DNA of 64,000 bases from a bacterium. Lineage in GTDB: Bacteria > Bdellovibrionota_B > Oligoflexia > Silvanigrellales > Silvanigrellaceae. Location of the stretch: the NCBI GenBank assembly GCA_009918675.1, contig RGDM01000013.1:1-64000 (forward strand). The letters are read 5' to 3'. The notes beneath the pieces were generated by a model. That model was not told the DNA's origin, did not search any database, and saw nothing but the letters and a program-made list of their open reading frames with translations. Shown here one piece after another: positions 53,828-62,937 of this stretch; within the stretch, counting starts at the first letter, position 1; each line of letters opens with the position of its first letter. The position numbers were made by a program, and so were the translations under genes.

Positions 53828-55139
53828 GGTTGTAGTACCAGCGCCCGCGCGCTGTTTCACCGCCAGAAAGCGCATCTTTAACTTGAACACAGGTGCGGCC
53901 TTGCTCATCAACAACCGACCAACTTGTCGAGGACAATTCTTCAGAAATAAAGAAATGCCTGACAACCGGAGAATGCGCGCGAACAAAGGGTATTTCACCC
54001 AAAATGCAATTGACTATTTCAATTTTGTAACCCGCATAATTGGCACGCACGATACGTTTGCGAGGAACATGCACGCGCAACACAGGATGCCAACTCGTTT
54101 CGCTCCATTCAACCTGGCATGCACTTAAGGGAATATGCAGAGTCTTCCACGTGGAATCGGGTTGTGCCCACAGCACTTCTAAATATGACGCCGCGGCGCT
54201 TCCCTTGTATGTTTGCAGGACTAAGCCTGATTTCGATTCAGGGCTTGGCACAAACAAAAAGTCCCAACCATGCAAGGGCATCGGATTCATGCCGTAACTG
54301 TGTTCGTAGTAACCCGCTCCTGATTCAACCTGCACTTTGACGTAGCCATTATAAAGCCGTTCAGCGAGTGGAAGCGAAATAAAATTTGGATTGTGCACGC
54401 CTGGCGAACGCTCGCTCAATTGCAGAAGGCCCGGACGAATCACCAGCGATCCATTGACGCTTGCGACCGGCGATGGGTTGAAGATGGTCCAATGTGCACC
54501 GGGCAGAGTTCGAAAATCCGTTGCTGTGACCGGTGCGAGCACCGGACAACCTGCAACCGCCTGATGATGGAAGCGCAAACTCAAACCGCCTTCCATTTCA
54601 ATTTGAATTTCCGCAGTCTGGGAATTAAGCATGTCGATTTTAAGCTCAACCCCATTATGACTCGCACTGACATTTTGCCTGTTTGGGCCGTGAAAGATCA
54701 CAGTTTCCATGGGGAACATGTGCATAAAACAAAACTCTTGCACGCGCTCCACCGCTTCAGCCGGATTCGCGGCGCGAGCTCGGCTCAATGTTGCAACGCC
54801 GTCTTGCAATGCACCCGATATGATTGCAATCAATCCGCCTTCACTCAACTGTGGAAAATGATTTTCCGGATTAAACAGAGAGAATCCACAGATGCCGTGA
54901 AATTCACGGCTCAAAATTGAAAAATAACGCCACTCAATAAAGGTCGCGGATTGATATCGATTTAAGACCTGATGCGGCAGGGCATTCCACCAAAGGGGAG
55001 TTTGCTCGACTTTCTCTCCGGAAGACTTCTCCACATGGAAGTCGTTTCGAGTCAGCCAACTCTGATAAATGGGCCAGCGCCAAGATATCTCTGGCTGAGA
55101 CATGTTTTGCAGAAAATCTTGGTTTAAAGACGCCTTCAT
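53787..55139 (-). CDS. Lipocalin-like protein, possibly AttH/CrtC-type
   Basis: 450 residues, no signal peptide. The sequence is rich in strands; YYEHSYGMNPMPLHGWDFLF near residue 280 and the two-domain size recall the AttH/hydroxyneurosporene synthase/tocopherol cyclase-like lipocalins, which bind isoprenoids. Identity is weak. The ATG lacks a good ribosome site. It is the last gene of a TetR-TPR-this operon. Function unknown. Confidence 0.5.
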   Translation of the reverse strand: MKASLNQDFLQNMSQPEISWRWPIYQSWLTRNDFHVEKSSGEKVEQTPLWWNALPHQVLNRYQSATFIEWRYFSILSREFHGICGFSLFNPENHFPQLSEGGLIAIISGALQDGVATLSRARAANPAEAVERVQEFCFMHMFPMETVIFHGPNRQNVSASHNGVELKIDMLNSQTAEIQIEMEGGLSLRFHHQAVAGCPVLAPVTATDFRTLPGAHWTIFNPSPVASVNGSLVIRPGLLQLSERSPGVHNPNFISLPLAERLYNGYVKVQVESGAGYYEHSYGMNPMPLHGWDFLFVPSPESKSGLVLQTYKGSAAASYLEVLWAQPDSTWKTLHIPLSACQVEWSETSWHPVLRVHVPRKRIVRANYAGYKIEIVNCILGEIPFVRAHSPVVRHFFISEELSSTSWSVVDEQGRTCVQVKDALSGGETARGRWYYNLSGLFSLSAAKPF

Positions 55140-55168
55140 GATCAGTTCATTCCCAATAAAAATCAGAA

Positions 55169-56338
55169 TTAGAGTTGTGTTTGTGCATCAGCTACGTGGC
55201 GCACACGTTCAATTAATTGATCAAGTGAAACTTTACTAGAATCCAATTGAACGACATCGCGCAAACGCAAAAGTTCATCGCTCAGTTGGCCAGCAGAACC
55301 AATTTCAACCAACGCAGCAACAAGCGCTTCATGAATCAATAATGCCCCTGGTTGAAGCTGAAGAGCCTCGCGGAACGCTTTGGCAGCCTCGTCAGCTCGC
55401 CCCATCTTCAGCAATCCATTTCCTCTTCTGAATTTGAAGTGCGCAGATTCTTGAGGGTCGCGAGCCGTACGTTCGAAACTCAGCAGAGTAGAAATGAGTT
55501 CTTCATCCAACTCCAATCGCTCATACGCTTCAATGAGCGCATGACGGGTTTCGGGATTTTGAATTGCCAATGGCCTCAGGAGATCTATTGCCGCCGCCGG
55601 TTGATTGAGATTGTAAAGAAACAGCTGAGCAAGTTCGTGCGAATAGCGCACTCGCTCTTGCGGGTTTTCAGCATGTTGTGCCAGCACCTTCAACTGTTCG
55701 GCAGCGTCCGCCCATTCCATATTATGGATGTGGTGGAGCTTTCGATACTTACGCGCTTTTTCATTGTTCGGAGAAATTTTGAGTATTTGGTTGTATGTTG
55801 GTTCCACTTCGCCTTCAAGAAACAGCTTTTTTTCGCAAACAAGCGCAGTTCGTTCGAGCAAGAGAACTTTCTGAGTGACATCTTGCACAGCATCCAAAAC
55901 ACCGCGCATGAGGAGCAAATGCTCGCGAAAATTTTCTGGTCCCAAAACTTCTTCCATCAAATGCAGACGGATCGTTGAAAAGGGAATCTGCAGGTTCGTG
56001 ACACAGAGTTTTGCGACTTCTAAGAACGAATCGAAAGAATCAAGTCCCAGGTAATGAACTTTCATCAACCATAAATAATCATGCAAATGCTGTTGATGAT
56101 TGCGATCAGGGCGGGCGACGCGCCAGCGAAGAAGCTTATCGACCTGCTGATAACATTCGTAGGCTTCGAGCGAGCGAATTAAGAGGTCTTGCTCTTGGTG
56201 ATTCATCCGTGGGAAGTCGCCAATAGACGACACAAGACTCACAAGAATCTGATACTCTTCCGGGCTCTGTGGAGCCGGAATCACTTCTTCATCAAATCCA
56301 TCAGAAGTCAATGTGCCACCCATCCCTGGAAGCCTCAT
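55169..56338 (-). CDS. TPR-repeat protein
   Basis: 389 residues, cytoplasmic, almost all helical. TPR units are clear in the C-terminal half (LLKMGRADEAAKAFREALQLQPG) and degenerate elsewhere. Starts at ATG 56338 or at ATG 56323, the latter nine bases after GAGG. It lies 20 bases after the TetR gene and 29 before the lipocalin-like gene. It is a protein-interaction scaffold with unknown partners. Confidence 0.75.
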   Translation of the reverse strand: MRLPGMGGTLTSDGFDEEVIPAPQSPEEYQILVSLVSSIGDFPRMNHQEQDLLIRSLEAYECYQQVDKLLRWRVARPDRNHQQHLHDYLWLMKVHYLGLDSFDSFLEVAKLCVTNLQIPFSTIRLHLMEEVLGPENFREHLLLMRGVLDAVQDVTQKVLLLERTALVCEKKLFLEGEVEPTYNQILKISPNNEKARKYRKLHHIHNMEWADAAEQLKVLAQHAENPQERVRYSHELAQLFLYNLNQPAAAIDLLRPLAIQNPETRHALIEAYERLELDEELISTLLSFERTARDPQESAHFKFRRGNGLLKMGRADEAAKAFREALQLQPGALLIHEALVAALVEIGSAGQLSDELLRLRDVVQLDSSKVSLDQLIERVRHVADAQTQL

Positions 56339-56358
56339 GCTGCTTTCGGAAAATCAAA

Positions 56359-56952
56359 TCACTTCAACAAGAATCGGAAGACAATTTCTTCGCTTGTTTT
56401 GATGAGATCGTCGTATGGAAACGAACTTTCTTCGAATAACCATTGCAATGAAATACCGTCAACAATTGCAATAATAACGCTTGCCGCATGTGCAGAATCA
56501 ATTGGCTTGAACACACCAGAGTCAACCCCAGCCTGAACTATTGCCGCAGTGGTTGAACGGAATTTCCCGTAGTGTTTAGCAACGGCCAAGCGCACTTTTT
56601 CCTTCTGGTTAATTTGAGTCCAGAAGTCCATATTTATGCAGTAATACTCTCGTTTTTGACGAACGATATCAAAGCAAACGCGGATTATTTGCCGCAATTG
56701 TTCAACAGGATCTTGGGTTTTTTCGGTAACACCAGCAAGAAGGCTTTCGATATCTCCGGCAACTCGATCCAACACAGCCATCATCAAATCTTCCTTATTC
56801 AGGAAGTAATAATGGATAATGCCCTTCGAGACGTCGGCAATGCGGGCCACGTCCTGCATTGAGAAATTGTTGTAACCGTAGCGCGCAATGCAATCTATTG
56901 TCGCATTGATGATTTGTGATTTTCGCTCGGCCGCCAGATCTGCCTTACTCAT
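56359..56952 (-). CDS. TetR/AcrR-family repressor
   Basis: 197 residues. The N-terminal HTH reads NFSMQDVARIADVSKGIIHYYFLNKEDLM, shown here as MQDVARIADVSKGIIHYYF, typical of TetR; the C-terminal domain has the BetI-like KREYYCINMDFWTQ pattern. ATG 56952 has GAGGG four bases upstream. It probably regulates itself and the two downstream genes; the likely operators lie in 56953-57122. Confidence 0.9.
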   Translation of the reverse strand: MSKADLAAERKSQIINATIDCIARYGYNNFSMQDVARIADVSKGIIHYYFLNKEDLMMAVLDRVAGDIESLLAGVTEKTQDPVEQLRQIIRVCFDIVRQKREYYCINMDFWTQINQKEKVRLAVAKHYGKFRSTTAAIVQAGVDSGVFKPIDSAHAASVIIAIVDGISLQWLFEESSFPYDDLIKTSEEIVFRFLLK

Positions 56953-57059
56953 AAACCCTCGTCCCTCAGTCCTTGGAGACTCCAACAACCCTACAATACC
57001 ACAGGATTTTCAAGGTGCACGTCAATCCCTCGGTACCGCCGTAAAGTCTTGCCCAATCT

Positions 57060-57085
57060 CAGAGGTAGAAACAAGCTAACCTCTG
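57060..57085. promoter_or_regulatory. Inverted repeat, candidate TetR operator
   Basis: CAGAGGT (57060-57066) and ACCTCTG (57079-57085) form perfect 7-bp arms with a 12-base spacer, between the divergent TetR and MshEN genes. A second 8-bp palindrome CGGTACCG lies at 57031-57038. Assignment is positional only. Confidence 0.35.
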
Positions 57086-57122
57086 AACTGTTGGGTAACA
57101 CTTTGGCCAGGACGGAGCAGCC

Positions 57123-58103
57123 ATGCACGATTTGCTACAATTGATGTATCAGGATGGTCATCTCTCGTCCACCGAACTAGCCGCACTCCGCCGCACCTCT
57201 CGACAGCTTGGGGAAAACCCGGTGCGTGTGCTTCGCTCGCTCAATGTCGCCACCTCGGGCGAAATCAAAGAGCTCCTGCAGCGTTACTATGGTTTTGCTG
57301 CAGCAACAGACAAAGTCATTGAAGAAATGGATGACTCATTGCGCGCCCTGATTCCTGCGGATATCGCTCTTCATTATTGCGTTTTGCCGATTGCTGAAGA
57401 AAACCAGGATCTCTACGTGCTCATCGAAGACCCCACAGACAAAGGCACTTTAGGCCAGCTGCAGTTCTTCCTGGAGAAACGAATCATCCCGGTGATTGCA
57501 ACTGTTCAGCAACTATCAAATGGCCTTTGCCGGCTCTATGGGGTTGAGCCAGGGCGCTTAAAGCTCTCAAGTCTTCTCGAAGCATCCCGCGGTGCGGTGG
57601 GAATTTCTTCCTCTCTTAACAGCTCACAAGCGCACTTTCTGGATGATGCTCAACCCCTGTTGGACGATGATATTTTCAAAAAACTCAAAGTCAGTGGCCG
57701 AAGAAAACCACCGTTAAGGGCAACCCTTCCAGAAGAGGACACCCCACCCAAAAAAGCGCCGCGGTTAGCCAAAAAAGCCACCCCCGCACCGCAAAAAGCA
57801 GAGTCACCGACACAAGCCCAAGCGGCAGTGCCTGAAGCCATTGAACCTGAACTTGCTGCAGCTTTGAATGTTCTTGGTTTGAGATTGTCGCTCGCGCGCA
57901 ACCGCAGCGAAGCAGTCGCCATGACCAACGAACGCCTGGCCGAATTCCGCTTCCAGCTCGAGCTTATCTCCGCTCATGAATTGATGATTCGTTGGAATGA
58001 CAACACAATTCAAGTTGGATTGGAGCACAGTCAGGGTCCTTTACCACTTCCGCAAGCCCTTCGTTCACTCTTGAAAAAAATTGCCCAATGTTCGCCCGAG
58101 TGA
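57123..58103 (+). CDS. MshEN-domain protein (possible c-di-GMP receptor)
   Basis: 326 residues, cytoplasmic. Residues about 1-150 match the N-terminal domain of type II secretion / MshE ATPases: SLNVATSGEIKELLQRYYGF and IPADIALHYCVLPIAEENQ, the GspE_N region. MshE uses this region to bind c-di-GMP. No ATPase domain follows; instead there is a Pro/Lys/Ala-rich linker (about 195-245) and a small C-terminal domain. GGAG is five bases before the ATG. It lies just ahead of the chemoreceptor-flagellin pair. Confidence 0.75.
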   Translation: MHDLLQLMYQDGHLSSTELAALRRTSRQLGENPVRVLRSLNVATSGEIKELLQRYYGFAAATDKVIEEMDDSLRALIPADIALHYCVLPIAEENQDLYVLIEDPTDKGTLGQLQFFLEKRIIPVIATVQQLSNGLCRLYGVEPGRLKLSSLLEASRGAVGISSSLNSSQAHFLDDAQPLLDDDIFKKLKVSGRRKPPLRATLPEEDTPPKKAPRLAKKATPAPQKAESPTQAQAAVPEAIEPELAAALNVLGLRLSLARNRSEAVAMTNERLAEFRFQLELISAHELMIRWNDNTIQVGLEHSQGPLPLPQALRSLLKKIAQCSPE

Positions 58104-58112
58104 CACACCCCC

Positions 58113-58139
58113 TATAGAGCGACGGGTTCCGGCCGATCA
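58113..58139 (+). promoter_or_regulatory. Sigma-28-like promoter of the chemoreceptor-flagellin genes
   Basis: TATAGAGC (58113-58120), 11 bases, then GCCGATCA (58132-58139), against TAAAGTTT-N11-GCCGATAA: four of eight and seven of eight. It lies 38 bases before GTG 58178. Context with flagellin makes it more credible. Confidence 0.5.
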
Positions 58140-58177
58140 TCACAACAGCGAAGATGACGCTGCGCAGGGAGGCCGCT

Positions 58178-59659
58178 GTGGAAGCAAATCAACAAATGGA
58201 TGGCTCGCAAATTGCCAACCTCACGGGAAGTTCGGGACTTCCTTTGGGAGTTGATTTGATTTTGCGAGAGATTGCTATCCAAGTTCAGCGACTTGCTCGA
58301 CTTCAAACAGAGCAGCAACTCAAAAGTAAGAGCCAAAGCGCTGACGTTGTTCGTCAGTCGTTGGAAGACATCCGCACCGCGCTGAGTGGCGTGCTTGAGG
58401 GCGCCGATTCAATGCGGTCAAATGTTGAAGAGTCTTTGAATTCGGTGGGTGTTGTTGAAGAACTTCAACAGAACAAACTGAGCACCCTGACTGAGCAAAC
58501 GATTTCTCTTCTGAACACCCAAAGCCGGGCCCGAAATGCCTCAATGCGCTGTGATAACATGCTCAATCAACTGCGCAGCACAGCCAATCGCAGCCGCAAA
58601 TGGGCACGACTTGCTGACGGACTTCTTGCAGATTCGCAACAACTCGAAGATGAGTCGCGGACCGTAAACGATCTGCTCGGGACATGGACTTCCTTTGTCG
58701 CGCGTGCGCAAAGTCTGCAAAATAATCTCCACAGCGATTCACACAAAACTCGCGAAACGATGAATCAGCTTCGCAGTGCTGTTGGGCAAAGCTTTTCAGC
58801 GATGAATCAGATCCGTGAGCGAATTGTACAACTCCAAGAACGAGTGGCCGGAGTTGTGTCAATTGTCGACGTTATCGACGACATTTCCGAGCAAACCAAC
58901 CTTCTTGCGCTCAACGCAAGTATTGAGGCTGCACGGGCCGGTGAACAGGGCAAAGGCTTTGCTGTGGTTGCCGATGACATTCGCAAACTTGCAGAAAGAT
59001 CTTCCTCTGCAACGAGAGACATGTTTGAGCGCATTGAATCTATTGAAAGCGAAACAAAACTGGCAGTCTCAACCTTAAGCGACAGCTATTCAGACCTTCG
59101 AAATTCAACAACAACTGCAGAAGACGCCGAAAAGAAACTCTTCGTTCTGCGCGAACACGTTGGACAACTTTCAAGACTTTTCCTTGGGATTGAAGATCAA
59201 CTTTGTACGGGTCGGAACTTGTGTCAGTCTTCGTTGAACCGCGGAAGAATTATTTCAAAAAATGCTCGACTTTTACGGGAGTCTGCGCAGTCGGTGGTTG
59301 ATTCATACTCCAACATCGAATCGCAGATGAGCGGACTTGTCCAGTGCATTGGCGACATTAATACAAGCATCACAGATGAAATTTGCCGAAGCGAGAGTTT
59401 TTTAAATTCGGCGCATGCAAGCGATCGAGAACTCACAAATGCGAGCACTGCGTTGGTGAAAACCGTAGCCGCATTGGCAACAACCCGGGCCGAGATCGAC
59501 AGCCTCAACCTGCTGGTGGCAAGCAGCAGCCAGATCTGGGAGGCTCAGAAACCGAGCCAGAATTCATACTCGAATGAAATTGCTGATCAATTAGATCAAT
59601 GTGCTCAAGAGATCATGAACCTGGTCGATACCCCCTCTGAGACCCGCATGACAGGATAA
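58178..59659 (+). CDS. Soluble methyl-accepting chemotaxis protein
   Basis: About 493 residues with no membrane segment, so a cytoplasmic receptor. The hairpin tip [32 protein letters not shown] is represented here by [20 protein letters not shown] at about residues 235-255 and is fully conserved; flanking regions are long coiled coils. No recognised sensor domain at the N-terminus. GTG 58178 is five bases after GGAGG and preferred to ATG 58154. It is 30 bases ahead of the flagellin gene. Confidence 0.92.
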   Translation: MEANQQMDGSQIANLTGSSGLPLGVDLILREIAIQVQRLARLQTEQQLKSKSQSADVVRQSLEDIRTALSGVLEGADSMRSNVEESLNSVGVVEELQQNKLSTLTEQTISLLNTQSRARNASMRCDNMLNQLRSTANRSRKWARLADGLLADSQQLEDESRTVNDLLGTWTSFVARAQSLQNNLHSDSHKTRETMNQLRSAVGQSFSAMNQIRERIVQLQERVAGVVSIVDVIDDISEQTNLLALNASIEAARAGEQGKGFAVVADDIRKLAERSSSATRDMFERIESIESETKLAVSTLSDSYSDLRNSTTTAEDAEKKLFVLREHVGQLSRLFLGIEDQLCTGRNLCQSSLNRGRIISKNARLLRESAQSVVDSYSNIESQMSGLVQCIGDINTSITDEICRSESFLNSAHASDRELTNASTALVKTVAALATTRAEIDSLNLLVASSSQIWEAQKPSQNSYSNEIADQLDQCAQEIMNLVDTPSETRMTG

Positions 59660-59689
59660 CAGCTGTCCTGCGGTTGCAGGGAGGCTGCC

Positions 59690-60598
59690 ATGGGGTTGCG
59701 GATCACCGGATCGACAACCATTGAAAATAATATTCGCCGCGCGAGCGATGAAGCCAACGAAAGTATGGAAAAACTTTCGAGCGGCATCGTGTTTACCAGA
59801 AGCAACCCGCAGCCCAGTGACCGATCGCTATCGGACAAAATGTCGCAAAGACTGCGAGAGATTGCCTCACAGAAACGAACTGCCAACGATGCCATGAGCC
59901 TTGTCGACACAGCGGATTCGGCGCTCAATGAAGTGACAAACATCACCCATCGCATGCGTGAACTCGCAGCCCAAGCTGCGAGTCCAACGTTATCAGACAA
60001 AGAACGCAAATTTATTTTTGTAGAATATGAAACATTACGCGATGAAATTGATCGCATTGCAAGCTCGACTCAATTCGAGGGTCTGAGCTTACTCGCGAAC
60101 CCTGCGGGCGAAGGCGAGAGAAGAGACTCTCTGCAGTTTAGAATTGGCCAAGCTCTTTCGGGAGATGACAGTGAAGACCCAGGACTCGTGAGCCTGAGTG
60201 GTTTTAAAGATATCATTGCAACAGCGGAAAGCCTTGGCATTCAGTCGCTCAAGAGTTTGATTTCTGGCGATGGAATTTCTCTCGATGATGTTGAAAGTGT
60301 GTTCGGCTCGGGAGCTGCAAGTATTGCAGAAACGTTTGTCGATGCACTCGACAAGATTTCCGGATTCCGTGCAGTTTTCGGCTCAGTGAGCTCACGTATG
60401 AATCATGCGTTAGAGGCGCTTGATGTTGCTGGAGAGAACTTGTCTGCTTCGCAAAGCCGCATTCGCGATGTTGATTATGCAACCGAAATTTCCAACCTCA
60501 CGAAGGCAAATATCCTTGTCAAAGCTGGAACTAGCTTGCTTGCGCAGGGCAACCTTCCAGCGCAATTGGTGCTAACTCTAATCCGAAGCTTGGACTAA
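59690..60598 (+). CDS. Flagellin (divergent, short)
   Basis: 302 residues, made of the conserved N- and C-terminal D0/D1 helices with almost no variable domain. ESMEKLSSGIVFTRSNPQPSD, cut as ESMEKLSSGIV and RSNPQPSDRSLSDKM, departs from the usual LSSGLRINSAKDDAAGLAI, and the C-terminus ends LVLTLIRSLD rather than SLLR. RELAAQAAS and the SRIRDVDYATEIS block near residue 260 are typical. GGAGG is five bases before the ATG. A secondary filament protein is possible; the main flagellin may lie elsewhere. Confidence 0.9.
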   Translation: MGLRITGSTTIENNIRRASDEANESMEKLSSGIVFTRSNPQPSDRSLSDKMSQRLREIASQKRTANDAMSLVDTADSALNEVTNITHRMRELAAQAASPTLSDKERKFIFVEYETLRDEIDRIASSTQFEGLSLLANPAGEGERRDSLQFRIGQALSGDDSEDPGLVSLSGFKDIIATAESLGIQSLKSLISGDGISLDDVESVFGSGAASIAETFVDALDKISGFRAVFGSVSSRMNHALEALDVAGENLSASQSRIRDVDYATEISNLTKANILVKAGTSLLAQGNLPAQLVLTLIRSLD

Positions 60599-60605
60599 CG
60601 GCTTT

Positions 60606-61814
60606 TTAAAGACCTTCAATCACTTTGCGGATTTCTTCGCGGATCACGTCCTTGGCAAGATTTGGGGTCTCTCGGCGCAACCATTGCGCGCTGACATCTC
60701 GCACTTCGCTGACCATCTGCTCACTCAAAGTTTTTTTGATAGATTGCAGTTCTGCACTAAGCTGCTCAACGGCGCGCTGACTCACTTCATTTACAAGAGC
60801 CTGTCTTAGGTCAGGCAGTGTTTCGTTTAATGCCTGTCTCACGGCGCGATTCACGGCAACAGCAACCGCGTCTTCAACAATTTTTTCGATATCCTGACGC
60901 GAAACTCCGTTGTTCGGAGCCACCCGCGCTGAAATCATAACATCTTCCAGAGTCATGGGTTCTTCATTCCAGGCTGCCGGCTCAACCGCCTTCGCTGCAG
61001 GAGTTGCTGCGGCGCGCGCAGGTCTGGACGGAGGAGGTGCGTCCAGGGTTGGCCGCGCTGCTTGAGGCGCAAGGCTCGATGGTGGAGGTGGTGGCGGTGG
61101 CACTGGTGATGGCCGCGCTGCTTTTGGAGCAGCACTGGAGGGAGGTGGAGACATGTCAATCTGCGCTGGGCGCGAAGGAGTATTCCCCGGCGCAACAGCT
61201 TTGCCAGCAGCCCCAGCAACAGAAAACGATTGCTGTATAAAGCTAAGATCCATTGTGAGCTGTGGCTCGTTCCAAGATGGCTCCTTGGGCGCACTTTGAA
61301 ACTCACCCACCGCAGCCTCGCGAGCCAGACGGCTCGGCCGCGGCGGCGCCGCTGGCGTTGAGAAATCAACGGTATCGTCGGAATCAATAAAATATCGACT
61401 TTGCGTTTGACTTTCGCTTTGCGCCAGAGGACTTAATGAAGGTTCTGGCATCCGCAAATTCACTTCACGCGCAAGCAGCTCTTCCACGGCATGGCGCAAT
61501 TCGTCGCTATGAAAAGGCTTACGCAGGACAGAATGAAACCCCGCGCGCGTAAACGCATCAAGATTTTCTTCACTTTCCGCCAGCAAAAGAATTCGTGGCG
61601 TGACAAATTTCAGCGATTCAAAAAAACGCGTATCGACCATTCCAGCGAATCGCACATAGGCAATCAGGAGATCGGGTTGTTGAGCTGAAAGAGTCTGATC
61701 TGCTTCAGCTGGCGTTCGCGCAACTGAGATCTCCATGCGCGGGTCATCCGCAAAAGTGAGCCTGACGACCCGATGCATCGTTGGGCTGTCGTCCAGCAAC
61801 AGAATCCTGGCCAT
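60606..61814 (-). CDS. Pseudo-receiver protein with Pro-rich linker and helical tail
   Basis: 402 residues. The N-terminal CheY-like domain (1-120) has the acidic pair Asp8-Asp9 and Lys99, but the phospho-acceptor position in PDLLIAYVRF is Tyr53 instead of Asp. A linker of about 180 residues is rich in Pro/Ala with an eight-proline run. The last 100 residues are amphipathic helices (QALVNEVSQRAVEQLSAEL). It is convergent with flagellin, seven bases apart. GAGG lies nine bases before ATG 61814. It probably works as a scaffold, not a phosphorylated switch. Confidence 0.82.
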   Translation of the reverse strand: MARILLLDDSPTMHRVVRLTFADDPRMEISVARTPAEADQTLSAQQPDLLIAYVRFAGMVDTRFFESLKFVTPRILLLAESEENLDAFTRAGFHSVLRKPFHSDELRHAVEELLAREVNLRMPEPSLSPLAQSESQTQSRYFIDSDDTVDFSTPAAPPRPSRLAREAAVGEFQSAPKEPSWNEPQLTMDLSFIQQSFSVAGAAGKAVAPGNTPSRPAQIDMSPPPSSAAPKAARPSPVPPPPPPPSSLAPQAARPTLDAPPPSRPARAAATPAAKAVEPAAWNEEPMTLEDVMISARVAPNNGVSRQDIEKIVEDAVAVAVNRAVRQALNETLPDLRQALVNEVSQRAVEQLSAELQSIKKTLSEQMVSEVRDVSAQWLRRETPNLAKDVIREEIRKVIEGL

Positions 61815-61982
61815 TGGTCTGGTCCTCGCCGATCTGCTTAGTTTCGGGCATATAGATATAGGATAGGATGAGGACCAATGTGCTGAGAAGCACTCCTGGT
61901 CAGTCACCTGACAGAATCTTTTGCAGTCTTGGCAAAATCAGCAGCGTTACCTTATTTATTCGATGTAAAGGACTCACCTCGC

Positions 61983-62915
61983 ATGACCTCAGCCATTTAC
62001 GCGGGTTCGTTTGATCCATGGTCGATAGGCCACGAAGCAGTGCTTAATTCGGCCCTCGATATTTTCAGTCAGGTTCATGTTCTGGTCGCAGTTAATCCAA
62101 GCAAGCAGGGAACCATCGACCCACTGGCACGGGCTAGAATCATCGCCTCGGCCATTGACCCATGTACCAATTGGTGGGCCTGCGAGACTCCCTTCCATTT
62201 AGGTGAAAACGTTGTCATTGCAACAACACCTGGGTTGGTGGTTGAATACGCAAGCTCCCATGGCATCAAAAATTTAGTGCGTGGGCTGCGCTCAACAACC
62301 GACTTTGAAGCTGAATTCAATCTCTATTTTTCCAACCGCACCATTGACTCACGCATCCAGACTTGGGCCGTTCTTTGCCCACCGGAACTGCTCCATTGTT
62401 CTTCCACATACGTGAGGTCTGTTGTTGGAAACCCAAATGCGAAGCGCGTCGGTGCCACCTTTGTGGCTCAGTCGATGATGCTCGGAACCCCTCTTCTTCT
62501 CGGCCGAATGTTCGACTTTATCGTTTACGCTTCGCGCGATCGTTTCGAATCCGAAGGGGCAGATCTCGACACAAGTCATCTCAAATCTTCCTTGCAAGGC
62601 TTGTTTACAACCCTCATCCGAAGTGAAGACAAAATGCGCAAATGGCGCAAGAATGAAGCTGATTTGGGTCTGGATGAATTCATGATCAAAAACAAATCAG
62701 CTCTCGCAGCAGCGCATGAACTTCATGAATACCCAAGAGATATCGTGCAATCGGCTTGGGTTCAGGTGGCCGCAGGCATTACGGAAAACCCAAAGTCATC
62801 CCGAACTGTTACTCAGGCAATCCACCTACTTTCAACCCTCAGCGGGCCGTTGGGCCGATCCCATCGGCCATTGTTTGACGCCCTCTCTGCCGAAGAACTA
62901 ATAAGAGAGCTTTGA
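61983..62915 (+). CDS. coaD: Phosphopantetheine adenylyltransferase with C-terminal extension
   Basis: 310 residues. Residues 1-155 match CoaD, which makes dephospho-CoA: YAGSFDPWSIGH (His17), NPSKQG, VRGLRSTTDFEAEF and SSTYVR. The usual length is about 160, so 150 extra residues follow, mostly helical and of unknown nature. The N-terminal longer readings are unsupported; ATG 61983 gives the standard start. It is followed after 22 bases by an acyl-CoA dehydrogenase gene. Confidence 0.88.
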   Translation: MTSAIYAGSFDPWSIGHEAVLNSALDIFSQVHVLVAVNPSKQGTIDPLARARIIASAIDPCTNWWACETPFHLGENVVIATTPGLVVEYASSHGIKNLVRGLRSTTDFEAEFNLYFSNRTIDSRIQTWAVLCPPELLHCSSTYVRSVVGNPNAKRVGATFVAQSMMLGTPLLLGRMFDFIVYASRDRFESEGADLDTSHLKSSLQGLFTTLIRSEDKMRKWRKNEADLGLDEFMIKNKSALAAAHELHEYPRDIVQSAWVQVAAGITENPKSSRTVTQAIHLLSTLSGPLGRSHRPLFDALSAEELIREL

Positions 62916-62937
62916 GACCCTTTTTGGAGAACACACC

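Noticed and set aside
59650-59670. Hairpin between chemoreceptor and flagellin
   Set aside because: CAGGA...CAGCTG...TCCTG is interrupted and asymmetric, and no T-run follows.
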